The notes beneath the pieces were generated by a model, which saw only the letters and a program-made list of their open reading frames with translations, was not told where the DNA came from and did no database searches. DNA of 64,000 nt from Bordetella parapertussis. Lineage in GTDB: Bacteria; Pseudomonadota; Gammaproteobacteria; Burkholderiales; Burkholderiaceae_B. Below are positions 24,638-33,478 of this stretch, in pieces. Made by a program: the position numbers and the translations under genes. The first letter of the stretch is position 1. Each line of letters opens with the position of its first letter. Where the stretch lies: contig CAMDFD010000001.1 of NCBI GenBank assembly GCA_945897365.1, positions 62,001-126,000 on the forward strand, given 5' to 3'.

Positions 24638-25503
24638 AGAGAAGTTTTCATTAATTCAGCATGATTATTTGTGAGTAACCAGTCCATAGTGTGTTGCGTT
24701 AATTGAGTTGAAAAATAATCGCCAAAGTTGTAGCGAATGTATCGCGAAATTTTTTCATCATAAGGATCTACAAAATGTACTTGATTTCCAAGCATCATTG
24801 CAGCAACAACAACATGAAGTCGATCGGTAATCACAATTTGTGATTGCTGAATCATATTTAGAAACTCAACTAAATCAATGCAGGTTAGGCTGATATCGTT
24901 GTTGTGTATGGCAGGTTGCAATCCATGGACGGCCAACATACTCCCTTTATCAGTACGTAGCGCAAGAATTGTTTTTGCTTGAGTAGAATTTATATCCCAC
25001 TCTTTTTTATCGCCTTTGGTTGGGACGAAATCAATGGCCCACAAAGCAGGATCAAGGGATAACGATGCTTTTCCAAAAATTTTAATTTTGCTGTAAGAGT
25101 GTGCTTCACGTGCGAAGGGATAAACATTTTCTAGTTGTAAAGCTTTCCTAACGATTGGTACGTTAGGATCATACTGGGAGGGAAGGATAACGACGCGATC
25201 AAAAAGCGGTGAAGCAAAAATGATCAAATCAGGCAGCCATTCATGCCATCGAGCTACGAACGCGCCACTCCCTGGAACAACTAAAGTTCCTGGCGCCTTA
25301 TGGATTTTCTCTTTTAACTGCTGAACAGTGAGCCTATTGAATGTCAAGCCCGACATAGAAAGCATTCGCTCAGTACCCGCCCAAATAAGTTGGTCGCCAA
25401 CGTTTCCCTGCATTTCGGTGAGTAAATAGATTGGACTTGTCGGGTGTAGAAAATTAGCAATGGACGCCTGATGGCTTCGCATCCAAGATTCAAAATCATT
25501 CAT
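24634..25503 (-). CDS. Polysaccharide pyruvyl transferase family protein
   Basis: A 289-residue enzyme of PF04230, which adds a pyruvate ketal to sugars from phosphoenolpyruvate. The family pattern is clear: GNVGDQLIWAGTERML near residue 34, VVPGSGAFVARW, then VITDRLHVVVAAMMLG and PYDEKISRYIRYNF. It is the first gene of the minus-strand glycan operon, and the charged pyruvyl group would make the product acidic. Like the GT2 gene it is AT-rich. It overlaps the GT2 start by four bases. Confidence 0.85.
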   Translation of the reverse strand: MNDFESWMRSHQASIANFLHPTSPIYLLTEMQGNVGDQLIWAGTERMLSMSGLTFNRLTVQQLKEKIHKAPGTLVVPGSGAFVARWHEWLPDLIIFASPLFDRVVILPSQYDPNVPIVRKALQLENVYPFAREAHSYSKIKIFGKASLSLDPALWAIDFVPTKGDKKEWDINSTQAKTILALRTDKGSMLAVHGLQPAIHNNDISLTCIDLVEFLNMIQQSQIVITDRLHVVVAAMMLGNQVHFVDPYDEKISRYIRYNFGDYFSTQLTQHTMDWLLTNNHAELMKTSL

Positions 25504-25783
25504 AAATTTTACTTTTTAAATACGGATTTAAAAGCGTAGGATAGGTCATATTCATTATTTTTTTGGCAATCTATCTCTATTTATGTAAATCAGTCGCAGA
25601 GCGATACGATAAAGCTTATTAAATTAAACCACTTCCTTTTAAAGATGAGCAAATCCTAAGACATTATTTGACCAGCGACGATTTAAGGGCTTTGCAATTG
25701 ATTTAATTGATGGCGTCAGCAAATCGTGGTGTGAAATATCACGCCTTATTCGTCCACTACTTAATTTTTCGGGTTCATCTTTA
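25504..25783. other. AT-rich divergent intergenic region of the glycan locus
   Basis: This 280-base gap separates the minus-strand operon from two plus-strand genes and must hold promoters for both. It is markedly AT-rich. An 18-base imperfect palindrome, GGTGTGAAATATCACGCC (25728-25745), lies 38 bases before the plus-strand gene. I looked for an RfaH ops element (GGCGGTAGC-like) on both strands and saw none. Confidence 0.4.
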
Positions 25784-26575
25784 ATGAACAGTCACGATTC
25801 TAATGTTCCTTTATCTAAGCTGATTGCCGATGCTGACAAGCGAGAGGGCCAAACGGTTGTGGGACGACGTTTTTCTCAAGGCACACGCCCCGTCATTCGT
25901 TGGATCAAAGGAGATGGTTTAGATGACCATGTAACCCGTGCTGCGATTGCCCAAGCGACACGGCTATTTGGAGATAAGGTTGATTGCTGTCTCTGTACAA
26001 ACGGCATCGATGCAAAGCGTGTGCGTAGCATCCTCGAATGGGCTAACCAACCTGTTGAGTGGTTTCCAGAACGGGTGCGTCACAATGCGCCGGAGTGGAT
26101 TCTGGATGGGGATATGGTAATCACAGATGTGCCCCTATGGTTTGATGACTGGTTCAAAGGCGTGGATGTGCTGAGAGTCTCTCAGGATGATTTGTCAGAG
26201 ACAGAGAAAATATATGGAAACTATGCAGCGCATGTGCGGGCTGACTACAAACTTTATTCGGGGCTGATTTCACTACCTCCTACATTGACCTACATGAATG
26301 AGTTCGTAGCGGTTTTGACCTCGCAACCCTTAAAGTTAGGTCATGATGGTCGCCGTGATATGTGTGAGCAAGGGGTGGTTGCCGCGGCTTTTCAGAGCTT
26401 GAACGCGGAGCCGATCCCATTAAATGAGTTTCCTTTTGCCCGTGCTTTTGAAGAGCATATTGATTATGGAAAAATGGGAAATGTGGGACATGTTTGGGGC
26501 TACCACTTCGGCAATGCCTTTCGAATGCATAATCCTCATTTTGATCAACTCACAAATGCCAGACGGTTGCACTGA
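25784..26575 (+). CDS. Unknown protein of a glycan locus, possible GT-A-fold transferase
   Basis: A 263-residue protein that I do not recognise. It starts with MNSHDSNVPLSKL. IRWIKGDGLDDHV and DKVDCCLCTNGID are followed by EWILDGDMVITDVPLW; the DGD triplet sits like the DXD motif of GT-A glycosyltransferases, and PLWFDDWFKG gives a second acidic patch. There is no signal peptide or membrane segment. The next gene starts within its last 20 bases. A transferase role is inference from the DGD motif and the setting. Confidence 0.6.
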   Translation: MNSHDSNVPLSKLIADADKREGQTVVGRRFSQGTRPVIRWIKGDGLDDHVTRAAIAQATRLFGDKVDCCLCTNGIDAKRVRSILEWANQPVEWFPERVRHNAPEWILDGDMVITDVPLWFDDWFKGVDVLRVSQDDLSETEKIYGNYAAHVRADYKLYSGLISLPPTLTYMNEFVAVLTSQPLKLGHDGRRDMCEQGVVAAAFQSLNAEPIPLNEFPFARAFEEHIDYGKMGNVGHVWGYHFGNAFRMHNPHFDQLTNARRLH

Positions 26576-27083
26576 AATAGTCTGCCGTACAGCTCAAGCA
26601 TTTGTTGGAAAGAACGTGTTAGAACTGGGCACTTCGAGGGGAAGACTCGCTGCAATGCTTGCCTCGCTTGGTTGTCACGTGACAACAGTAGATCATCAGG
26701 ATCGAGGCGCATTACAAAACCTTAACGGCTTAGATGCAAAGGTGATTCAACAGGATGTGATTAATTTTATAGTGCAGAGCACAGAATTTTTTGACCTGAT
26801 TGTTGTTGATCTTCATGGCAATACTCCCGAAGATTGGTATGCGCGACAGCAACCGCTGTTGGCGCGTTTGGCCAAGGGTGGAAAGCTCGTTGTCGATAAT
26901 GTGATCTTGTATGAAATCCCTGAGTGGAAGGAAGAGACAGGCGTTCAATGGTTTCTTGATCAACTGCCCTCAAGCTGGAAGGTTGAGCGCCATACGCATT
27001 GTTTGCCAGGGATCGCACTGATATCTCAGCCAACATTCTTGAGCAGGTTGAGAAACTTTTTTATAAAATCAAAAGTTCTGTAG
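26556..27083 (+). CDS. Class I SAM-dependent methyltransferase, small
   Basis: A 175-residue protein from the ATG at 26556, which lies inside the preceding gene; the frame remains open upstream for 44 more codons, so the start is uncertain. NVLELGTSRGRLAAMLA is SAM-binding motif I, VTTVDHQDRG is motif II, and FDLIVVDLHGN is motif post-II. It probably methylates a sugar or a carrier-linked glycan, judged from the locus. The C-terminal tail (FLSRLRNFFIKSK) is basic and amphipathic. No ribosome site is seen, consistent with translation coupled to the gene upstream. Confidence 0.7.
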   Translation: MPDGCTEIVCRTAQAFVGKNVLELGTSRGRLAAMLASLGCHVTTVDHQDRGALQNLNGLDAKVIQQDVINFIVQSTEFFDLIVVDLHGNTPEDWYARQQPLLARLAKGGKLVVDNVILYEIPEWKEETGVQWFLDQLPSSWKVERHTHCLPGIALISQPTFLSRLRNFFIKSKVL

Positions 27084-27195
27084 CGTTTTTATTCAGAGCC
27101 GGCAGGAAAGCAAATCTTTGGATGAGCGCTAAGCGTCTCGAACAGCCAAGTCGTGCCGCATTTTTGTGCGCCAATACCCAGGAAATTCAGCAAAG

Positions 27196-27693
27196 TTAAC
27201 TCGCCCGTTGCAAATTAGTAATCGGAATAGCCATGCGTGTCGGTCGATGAAGTAGTTCAATCAGCACCATGGCACGTGCCTCTCCGTCATCCATCTGATA
27301 GACGGCTTCAATCCCCGCAAACGCACCGTCACGAATGGTGACAATGTCGCCTGCTTGAAAGGGCGACTTAGGCTGACTGCTGAGGTTAGTTTCATTATCT
27401 TTGAGCTGTGTGATCAGGTGTTGGTGAACCTTTGCCGGCTCGCTACCAAATGTCACAAGCTTACTCACGCCAAGTGTTGAGCGAATGGGTGACCAACTTT
27501 TGCTGTTGAGATCCGTATTGAGTGAGATAAACAAGTATCTGTGAAACAGCGGCTCGGTGACGAGCTCAAGTGCAGTGTGACCGACTTTCTTTTTTGCGAT
27601 CGTGGGTAAAAAGCACTCGTAGCCCTGACGCTCTAGATTTAAGAGCGCGCGAGATTCTTGGCGGGGTTTTGTGTGGACGACATACCAGTTCAT
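27196..27693 (-). CDS. rfaH: Transcription antitermination protein RfaH
   Basis: A 165-residue NusG-family protein. The NGN domain opens with WYVVHTKPRQESRALLNLERQG and the C-terminal KOW domain reads FQAGDIVTIRDGAFAGI. The segment YECFLPTI matches RfaH rather than NusG. RfaH loads on paused RNA polymerase at ops sites and prevents early termination in long operons for surface polysaccharides, so its place at the edge of this glycan locus fits. No ops site was recognised nearby. It converges on the methyltransferase gene with a gap of 112 bases. Confidence 0.85.
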   Translation of the reverse strand: MNWYVVHTKPRQESRALLNLERQGYECFLPTIAKKKVGHTALELVTEPLFHRYLFISLNTDLNSKSWSPIRSTLGVSKLVTFGSEPAKVHQHLITQLKDNETNLSSQPKSPFQAGDIVTIRDGAFAGIEAVYQMDDGEARAMVLIELLHRPTRMAIPITNLQRAS

Positions 27694-27734
27694 AGTACTA
27701 GTCTACATCTTTCGCAGTATGTTTGAGACGGACA

Positions 27735-27760
27735 ATAAAAAAGCGTCTGGATAGGCGCTT
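27735..27760 (-). terminator. Terminator after the tRNA cluster
   Basis: On the minus strand AAGCG and CGCTT (27756-27760 with 27741-27745) form a short stem followed by TTTTTT. It lies 29 bases beyond the tRNA-Asp 3' end. The stem is only five perfect pairs. Confidence 0.5.
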
Positions 27761-27788
27761 GATGTATTTGGTGCATACTTTACGTGCT

Positions 27789-27865
27789 TGGCGGAGCGGA
27801 CGGGACTCGAACCCGCGACCCCCGGCGTGACAGGCCGGTATTCTAACCAACTGAACTACCGCTCC
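27789..27865 (-). tRNA. tRNA-Asp (GTC)
   Basis: A 77-base cloverleaf with acceptor GGAGCGG/CCGCTCC, T-loop GGTTCGAGTCC and encoded CCA. The anticodon stem CCGGC/GCCGG encloses loop CTGTCAC, giving anticodon GTC. Third gene of an Ala-Glu-Asp transcript. Confidence 0.97.
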
Positions 27866-27903
27866 GCAGCGATAAAAACTAAACTGCTTGATGCCCAAAG
27901 AAC

Positions 27904-27979
27904 TGGCGTCCCCTAGGGGATTCGAACCCCTGTACTCACCGTGAAAGGGTGATGTCCTAGGCCTCTAGACGAAGGGGAC
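27904..27979 (-). tRNA. tRNA-Glu (TTC)
   Basis: A 76-base tRNA beginning GTCCCCTTCGTCTAGAGG, a hallmark of tRNA-Glu, with encoded CCA. Anticodon loop CTTTCAC gives TTC. Confidence 0.97.
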
Positions 27980-28007
27980 AGGACTAACAACAACTCCTCG
28001 CTTAGAC

Positions 28008-28083
<76 letters not shown>

Positions 28084-28195
28084 AAAAATTTCAGTACAGA
28101 CCGCAAAAGAACCGAACTGAGAGAACTTTGGAGGTGCTGACTTCGATAATGGCACCCAACATTCCTGTTGGATGTGTCGACAGCGAAGAAACGGG

Positions 28196-28224
28196 ATTAT
28201 GCACAAATTTTGGGTTTCGCGCAA
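28196..28224 (-). promoter_or_regulatory. Promoter of the tRNA cluster
   Basis: On the minus strand TTGCGC (28219-28224) and CATAAT (28196-28201) are 17 bases apart, followed by a C/G-rich discriminator CCCG as in stringently controlled stable-RNA promoters. The predicted transcript starts about 105 bases before tRNA-Ala. Confidence 0.7.
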
Positions 28225-28250
28225 GTCGCACCCGTGAAAAGGCCCGAAAC

Positions 28251-29399
28251 TCAGTCCCCAATCTCCCCCCGAAAGGGCGAGCTCAAGCTCCCCAAATAGT
28301 TATCCATCCCAGCGCGCTCACGTTCTAGAAACTTTTCTACGGCATCCGCAAAACCGGGGTGCGCGAGCCAGTGGACGGATTGGGTCTGCACGGGCTCAAA
28401 GCCGCGGGCGAGTTTGTGTTCGCCTTGAGCGCCGCCCTCGATCACGGTGATATTATTCGCGAGCGCCCATTCCAGTGGCGTGTAATAGGCCAGTTCAAAG
28501 TGCAGGCAATCGACGTGCTCAAGTGCGCCCCAGTAGCGGCCATACAGCTTGCGTTGACCGTTGACAGTATCGAGCCACAGCAACGAAGCGGCGATTGGCT
28601 GATCGCGACGGGTGGCGATTGCCATGACGCAATGCTCAGACAGTGTTTTCCCGACCGACAGAAAAAATTCCGGCGTGAGATAGGGCGTATTTCTTCGTAC
28701 AAGATAGGTGTTGGCATAGCAGCGATAAAAGAACGCCCAGTCCTCTGCGGTGATTTGCGCACCTGAACGTACGCAAGTTGTCACGCCGGCTTCGCGGACT
28801 TTACGGCGTTCGGCCCTGATTTTTTTACGCTTGGGCTGTGTCAGGCTCACTAGAAAGGTATCAAAATCAGGCCAGTCGCGGTTGTACCAATGAAACTGTG
28901 TGTGGGTTCGACGTATACAGCCGGCGTTAAGGAGCGCCTCGGTGTCCTCGGGCGTGGTGTAAAGCACATGGAGAGAGGAGAGACCGCTCTTTTTAGCCCA
29001 TTGTAATAAGGCGGCTGCAGCTAACGCACGGTAGGCTTCTGTTGTCAGGAGCCTAGAACCAGGCACGGGTGTAAAGGGAATGGCGGAGAGCCATTTGGGG
29101 TAATACTCCAAGCCGTTACGCTGGTAGGCTTCAGCCCAAGCCCAGTCGAACACAAACTCGCCGTAGGAGTGGCTCTTGGCATACAGGGGAATCGCAGCCA
29201 CCAGTTGCTCGTCTTCCCGCAATAAAAGATGCCTGGGTTGCCAACCGGTGTCAGGGGCGACGCTCCCTGAGGTTTCAAAGGCCTGAAGAAAGGCGTGTTG
29301 GCTCAATACAGAGCCCCCGCTCGCTGCGACAAGTGCATCCCATTGCGTAGGCTCAACGTCGGCGATGTGTTCGATCGCTTGGAGACGGAGCGCGCTCAT
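28251..29399 (-). CDS. FemAB-like GNAT-fold protein (DUF482/PF04339)
   Basis: A 382-residue protein of the peptidogalycan biosynthesis family, a double-GNAT fold related to FemAB aminoacyl transferases. Typical segments are HAFLQAFETSGS near the start, FVFDWAWAEAYQRNG, and FHWYNRDWPDFDTFLVSL. The substrate is not known; cell-envelope or cytosolic acyl transfer is possible. Its ATG overlaps the end of lnt by four bases (ATGA), so it is the last gene of the miaB to lnt row. Confidence 0.85.
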   Translation of the reverse strand: MSALRLQAIEHIADVEPTQWDALVAASGGSVLSQHAFLQAFETSGSVAPDTGWQPRHLLLREDEQLVAAIPLYAKSHSYGEFVFDWAWAEAYQRNGLEYYPKWLSAIPFTPVPGSRLLTTEAYRALAAAALLQWAKKSGLSSLHVLYTTPEDTEALLNAGCIRRTHTQFHWYNRDWPDFDTFLVSLTQPKRKKIRAERRKVREAGVTTCVRSGAQITAEDWAFFYRCYANTYLVRRNTPYLTPEFFLSVGKTLSEHCVMAIATRRDQPIAASLLWLDTVNGQRKLYGRYWGALEHVDCLHFELAYYTPLEWALANNITVIEGGAQGEHKLARGFEPVQTQSVHWLAHPGFADAVEKFLERERAGMDNYLGSLSSPFRGEIGD

Positions 29400-31048
29400 G
29401 CGCTGCGGTCGAGGTGGTCTTTACGTCTCCACCACGCTGCAAAAAGGATCAGTACGCAGAGCCCGAGGATCAGTCCGTTACCTACGCGCACGTAAGGTGT
29501 AAGTCCTTGCTGTCCTTGGATGGTGGTGTCAAGCACGCCCACGCGATTGGGAGGTAGTTGTGCGATGCCGTGGCCGCGATGGTCGATGGCACCGGTCGCG
29601 CCGGTATTGGTCGTGCGCAACATGGGGCGGGATGTTTCGATGGCGCGTAGGCGTGACATCTGCCAGTGTTGCCTCAACGCCCACGAGTCGCCAAACCATG
29701 CGAGGTTGCTGAAGTTTGCCAACATGGTCGCACCATCCTGAGTGCCGGCAGTCCCGCGCACGGCGGGCAGCAACTCTTCGCCAAAGACGTCCTCATAACA
29801 AATATTGGGCGCAATCCGTTGACCATCGATAGCAAATGGTTTTTGATTAGACGTCCCGCGCGTAAAGTCACCGAGCGGAATGGACATTAAGTTAACGAAC
29901 CATCGAAAACCAAAGGGAACAAACTCACCAAAAGGCACCAGATGACTTTTGTCGTAACGTTGCACCATGTTGGCTTCAGAAAGTTGTTGCGCTGTTGTGG
30001 CAGCATCGATGCCAATGACACTGTTGGTGTAAGCACCGGTCTTGGTGTCATACAGCGCAGAACCGATCAGGATCGTGCTTTGTTGAGCTTTCGCAATATC
30101 TATCCAGGCCTGCCAAGCAGCGGGTGCGATTTGATGTTGAAACACGGCCATCACCGTTTCGGGCAGCAGTACAACCTGAGGTTGTGGGTTACCGGCTGGC
30201 ACGGGGATAGCGGCTAGGCGCAGATGTTCTTGAATGATTTTATAAAGATGATCAGGTGTGAATTTTACGCCTTGATCGACATTGCCTTGAATGAGTCTTA
30301 CCACGAGCGGTGAACCGGCAGGGGTCGACCATTGGATATGTCCAAGGGCCAGGCCGATGAACGCAAACGCGAGTGCGAGAACGCCTGCTACACCGTGCAG
30401 GGCTGTTTTGGCGCGCGTGGCTGTATCGCGATGGGTTTGAACTTGGATTCTTGGTCGGAGTCCAACCAGCGCAGCGATCGCCGCTGCGCTAAAGGCTGTC
30501 ACAAAAGTCACGCCATACAAGCCTAAAACACTGGACCAACCGGCGAACCAGCTATCGACGTGTGCATAACCGATGTTGAGCCAGGGAAAGCCTGTAAAAA
30601 GTGTGGCACGCAGCCATTCGGAAATGGTCCACGCGCTCGCCCAAGCGAAGCTTGACCACAGTGTTGCAGAGAGTGAGGATTGCGACACGGCTTTTATTTG
30701 ATGGACGAGACATGCGGCCAGACTGGCAAATAACGCCAAATAAGCACTCAGCGCGAACAGAGCCATCATCGCGAGTGGCATGGGCATATACCCATACACA
30801 TGCATACTGATGGTCAACCAGTACAAACCGACAACAAAATGACCTAATGCGAAAAGCCAGGCTCTGCGAGCAGCGAACAGGCCATTGGGCGCGCGCCATA
30901 CGCATGTGACGAGCCATGCCATCGTGCAAAGTTGTAAGGGACTCAGCGCCCATTGTGGCAGTGGATCAGGCGCAAAGCTCAGCGCTTGGAGTGCGCCGCC
31001 TATGAGCAATCCGAGTGCGAGTCGTCCTTTGAGCCAGAGCGTCTTCAC
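29396..31048 (-). CDS. lnt: Apolipoprotein N-acyltransferase Lnt
   Basis: A 550-residue inner-membrane enzyme that adds the third acyl chain to lipoproteins. About six N-terminal membrane segments precede a periplasmic nitrilase-like domain with glutamate in VLLPETVM, lysine in RYDKSHLVPFGEFVPFG and the nucleophile in APNICYEDVFGEE. A final membrane segment ends the protein. I chose the GTG at 31046-31048, which overlaps the preceding stop as GTGA; the frame is open 19 codons further up but inside corC. Full length for the family. Confidence 0.94.
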   Translation of the reverse strand: MKTLWLKGRLALGLLIGGALQALSFAPDPLPQWALSPLQLCTMAWLVTCVWRAPNGLFAARRAWLFALGHFVVGLYWLTISMHVYGYMPMPLAMMALFALSAYLALFASLAACLVHQIKAVSQSSLSATLWSSFAWASAWTISEWLRATLFTGFPWLNIGYAHVDSWFAGWSSVLGLYGVTFVTAFSAAAIAALVGLRPRIQVQTHRDTATRAKTALHGVAGVLALAFAFIGLALGHIQWSTPAGSPLVVRLIQGNVDQGVKFTPDHLYKIIQEHLRLAAIPVPAGNPQPQVVLLPETVMAVFQHQIAPAAWQAWIDIAKAQQSTILIGSALYDTKTGAYTNSVIGIDAATTAQQLSEANMVQRYDKSHLVPFGEFVPFGFRWFVNLMSIPLGDFTRGTSNQKPFAIDGQRIAPNICYEDVFGEELLPAVRGTAGTQDGATMLANFSNLAWFGDSWALRQHWQMSRLRAIETSRPMLRTTNTGATGAIDHRGHGIAQLPPNRVGVLDTTIQGQQGLTPYVRVGNGLILGLCVLILFAAWWRRKDHLDRSA

Positions 31049-31932
31049 GCTAAAGGTGTGACTCGCATGGGTTCGGCCTTGCGGCGGGCTTTGGCACGAA
31101 GCCAAAGTGCACGTCGCGCATCAGCGCGCATGACCTCGATACGCAGGTCGCCATGTTGACAGGCATCACCGCGTTTGGGGATATGGCCGAGCTCATGCGC
31201 AAGCCAGCCACCCACAGTGTCGTACTCACCTGCTGGCAAGTCAGCATCCAGGGTTTTGTTAAAGGCTTCGATTTCGGTCGTGGCCAAAAGACGCCAGGCG
31301 TGCACGCCGTCAGGGAAAATCGTTTTTGCACCATCTACGTCGTACTCGTCCTCAATTGCTCCGACGATTTGCTCAAGTACGTCTTCGAGTGTGACGAGAC
31401 CAGTGATGCCACCATGTTCATCGATGACGATTGCAATGTGGTTGCGATTGCGACGGAATTCTTGCAACAAGACGTTCAGGCGTTTGGATTCGGGGATAAA
31501 AACAGCAGGTCGCACGAGGTCGCGCAGTGTCAACTCGGTATTGAGCAGATGACGTAAAAGGTCCTTGGTCATCACCACGCCAATGATGTTGTCCCGAGCG
31601 CCCTCGAATACTGGAAAACGTGAGTGCGCAGTCTCGATGATCTCTGGCATGAGGGTCGCGATTGGTTGCGACACGTCCAGTAAATCCATGCGTACGCGCG
31701 GCACCATGATGTCGACGGCGGTTTGTTCAGAAACGGCCAAAGCGCCTTTGAGCATGGAGTAGGCGTCGGCGTCAATGAGCTCGCGTTCGCGGGCGGCATC
31801 GAGTACGGCTACGATGCCTTCGCGGTCTTCGGGCTCGCGGCGAACTAGCGAGAGAATGCGATCAAGCAGGCGGGGGCGGTGTGGCTTGGCCGACGCAGTA
31901 GAAGCGTCGGCAGCAGGATAGGGATCTGACAT
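31045..31932 (-). CDS. corC: HlyC/CorC family CBS-domain protein
   Basis: A 295-residue cytoplasmic protein with two CBS domains (about residues 75-195; VPRVRMDLLD and EHGGITGLVTLEDVLEQIVG are typical) and a C-terminal CorC/HlyC domain with VGGWLAHELGHIPKRGD. CorC-type proteins are linked to magnesium/cobalt efflux and sit next to lnt and ybeY in many proteobacteria, as here. No N-terminal DUF21 membrane domain is present, which fits CorC proper. Confidence 0.9.
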   Translation of the reverse strand: MSDPYPAADASTASAKPHRPRLLDRILSLVRREPEDREGIVAVLDAARERELIDADAYSMLKGALAVSEQTAVDIMVPRVRMDLLDVSQPIATLMPEIIETAHSRFPVFEGARDNIIGVVMTKDLLRHLLNTELTLRDLVRPAVFIPESKRLNVLLQEFRRNRNHIAIVIDEHGGITGLVTLEDVLEQIVGAIEDEYDVDGAKTIFPDGVHAWRLLATTEIEAFNKTLDADLPAGEYDTVGGWLAHELGHIPKRGDACQHGDLRIEVMRADARRALWLRAKARRKAEPMRVTPLA

Positions 31933-31980
31933 CGTCCAAGGACAGAGTTTAGGAAAGATAAGGATAACCTGAAAGTCGTG

Positions 31981-32478
31981 TCATTTCTCTTGAATCAAGT
32001 AAGGGTTATCGATCCCCATCGACGCGAGAATAAGTGTTTCTAAGGATTCCATGTGTTTAGCTTCTCTCGGCTTGACGTGATCGTAGCCAAGCGCATGCAA
32101 GGTACCGTGAATCATTAAATGCGCGGCGTGACAAAGAAAATCTTTACCCTGCTCTTTAGCCTCGCGTTTGAGAACAGGAACACAAATAACAATATCACCC
32201 GCGGCGGTGCCATCAGGCTGAACACCGTACTCAAAGGTCAACACGTTGGTGGCGTAGTCTTTGTGACGGTAGCTGGCATTGAGTTGTTGCGCTTCTTTTG
32301 CTCCGACCAAGCGTAGGCCAACTTGCATACGGTTAAAAGAAATATTGCCATCTAGTTGGGCTGCGAGCATCGCACGCTCAACCCAGCGACGTATTTTCCA
32401 ACGCGGCAGCGTTGGCGCCTTGACCGCGTAATGGATCGTGAGCGACAGCTCAGCTGGCGTTTTGTTCGGCTTGTTCAT
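31981..32478 (-). CDS. ybeY: Endoribonuclease YbeY
   Basis: A 165-residue metal-dependent RNase that matures the 3' end of 16S rRNA and takes part in ribosome quality control. The zinc motif HGTLHALGYDH is intact. I chose the ATG at 32476-32478 (MNKPNK) rather than one 14 codons upstream, since it leaves a 29-base overlap with phoH and gives the usual length. The phoH-ybeY-corC-lnt order is conserved. Confidence 0.93.
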   Translation of the reverse strand: MNKPNKTPAELSLTIHYAVKAPTLPRWKIRRWVERAMLAAQLDGNISFNRMQVGLRLVGAKEAQQLNASYRHKDYATNVLTFEYGVQPDGTAAGDIVICVPVLKREAKEQGKDFLCHAAHLMIHGTLHALGYDHVKPREAKHMESLETLILASMGIDNPYLIQEK

Positions 32479-33478
32479 ATGCGTCGACGATGCGGGCCAC
32501 CAAAGGATGCCGCACGACATCGCGACTGGTGAATTTGGTCACGGCGATACCTTTGACGTCCTCGAGCACTTTCACCGCATGCGCAAGGCCGCTTTTATGG
32601 CCTTTGGGTAAATCAACCTGCGAGGGGTCGCCTGTGATGACGGCTTTGCTACCAAACCCGATGCGCGTCAAAAACATTTTCATCTGTTCGGGAGTCGTAT
32701 TTTGCGCTTCGTCCAAAATTACGAAGGCATGGCTCAGCGTCCGACCTCGCATATAAGCTAATGGTGCTATTTCGATGGATTGCTTTTCAAATAAACGTTG
32801 CACGCGCTCAAAACCCATCAAGTCGTAGAGCGCATCGTAAAGTGGACGTAGATAGGGATCGACTTTCTGAGCGAGATCACCAGGGAGGAAACCCAGACGT
32901 TCTCCAGCCTCGACGGCTGGACGTGTCAGCACGATGCGCTGAACGGTATCGCGCTCCATCGCATCGATCGCACACGCCACAGCCAGCCAGGTTTTACCTG
33001 TGCCGGCTGGACCCACGCCAAAGGTGATGTCGTGCTTGAGGATGTTGTTGAGATAGTCCCGCTGTCTAGGCGTGCGAGGACGCAAATCACTACGACGCGT
33101 GCGCAAGGCGATGGTGCCGCTCTCGTCATCGAGCGGTGGAAATTCGCTTGGATCGAAAGCGGACATGGTGGGGTTGATGGAGCGACCCACGCCAATCTCG
33201 ACTAAGCCAAGCTGAATGTCATCGACAGACAAGGCTCGTTGCGCAGCACGGTCATGAAACGCGAACAGCATTTTGCTCGCGGCCTCGGCATGCGCGCCAC
33301 GAATCGTGAGTTTGTTACCTTGCCGGGTCAGCTCGAGGTCGAGACCGTCGGCGATTTGACGCAAATTGATATCCAGGGGACCGCAAAGGTTGGCTAGTTG
33401 TTGGTTGCTGCCCTCAAGCGTCATTTTGACGGGTAGGGGACGCGCACGCGAGGAAGTCTTGACGGGGGGGCGACTCAT
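32450..33478 (-). CDS. ybeZ: PhoH-like ATPase (YbeZ)
   Basis: A 342-residue P-loop ATPase with an N-terminal KH-like region, Walker A GPAGTGKTWLA and Walker B FVILDEAQNTTPEQ. YbeZ partners the YbeY RNase in rRNA metabolism, matching the overlap of the two genes here. Its ATG overlaps the miaB stop by four bases, completing a run of coupled genes from miaB to the FemAB-like gene. Confidence 0.93.
   Translation of the reverse strand: MSRPPVKTSSRARPLPVKMTLEGSNQQLANLCGPLDINLRQIADGLDLELTRQGNKLTIRGAHAEAASKMLFAFHDRAAQRALSVDDIQLGLVEIGVGRSINPTMSAFDPSEFPPLDDESGTIALRTRRSDLRPRTPRQRDYLNNILKHDITFGVGPAGTGKTWLAVACAIDAMERDTVQRIVLTRPAVEAGERLGFLPGDLAQKVDPYLRPLYDALYDLMGFERVQRLFEKQSIEIAPLAYMRGRTLSHAFVILDEAQNTTPEQMKMFLTRIGFGSKAVITGDPSQVDLPKGHKSGLAHAVKVLEDVKGIAVTKFTSRDVVRHPLVARIVDAYEQAEQNAS

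Noticed and set aside
27777..27872. GCGGTAGTTC on the minus strand as an RfaH ops site
   Set aside because: It is the 5' part of tRNA-Asp, conserved for tRNA structure.
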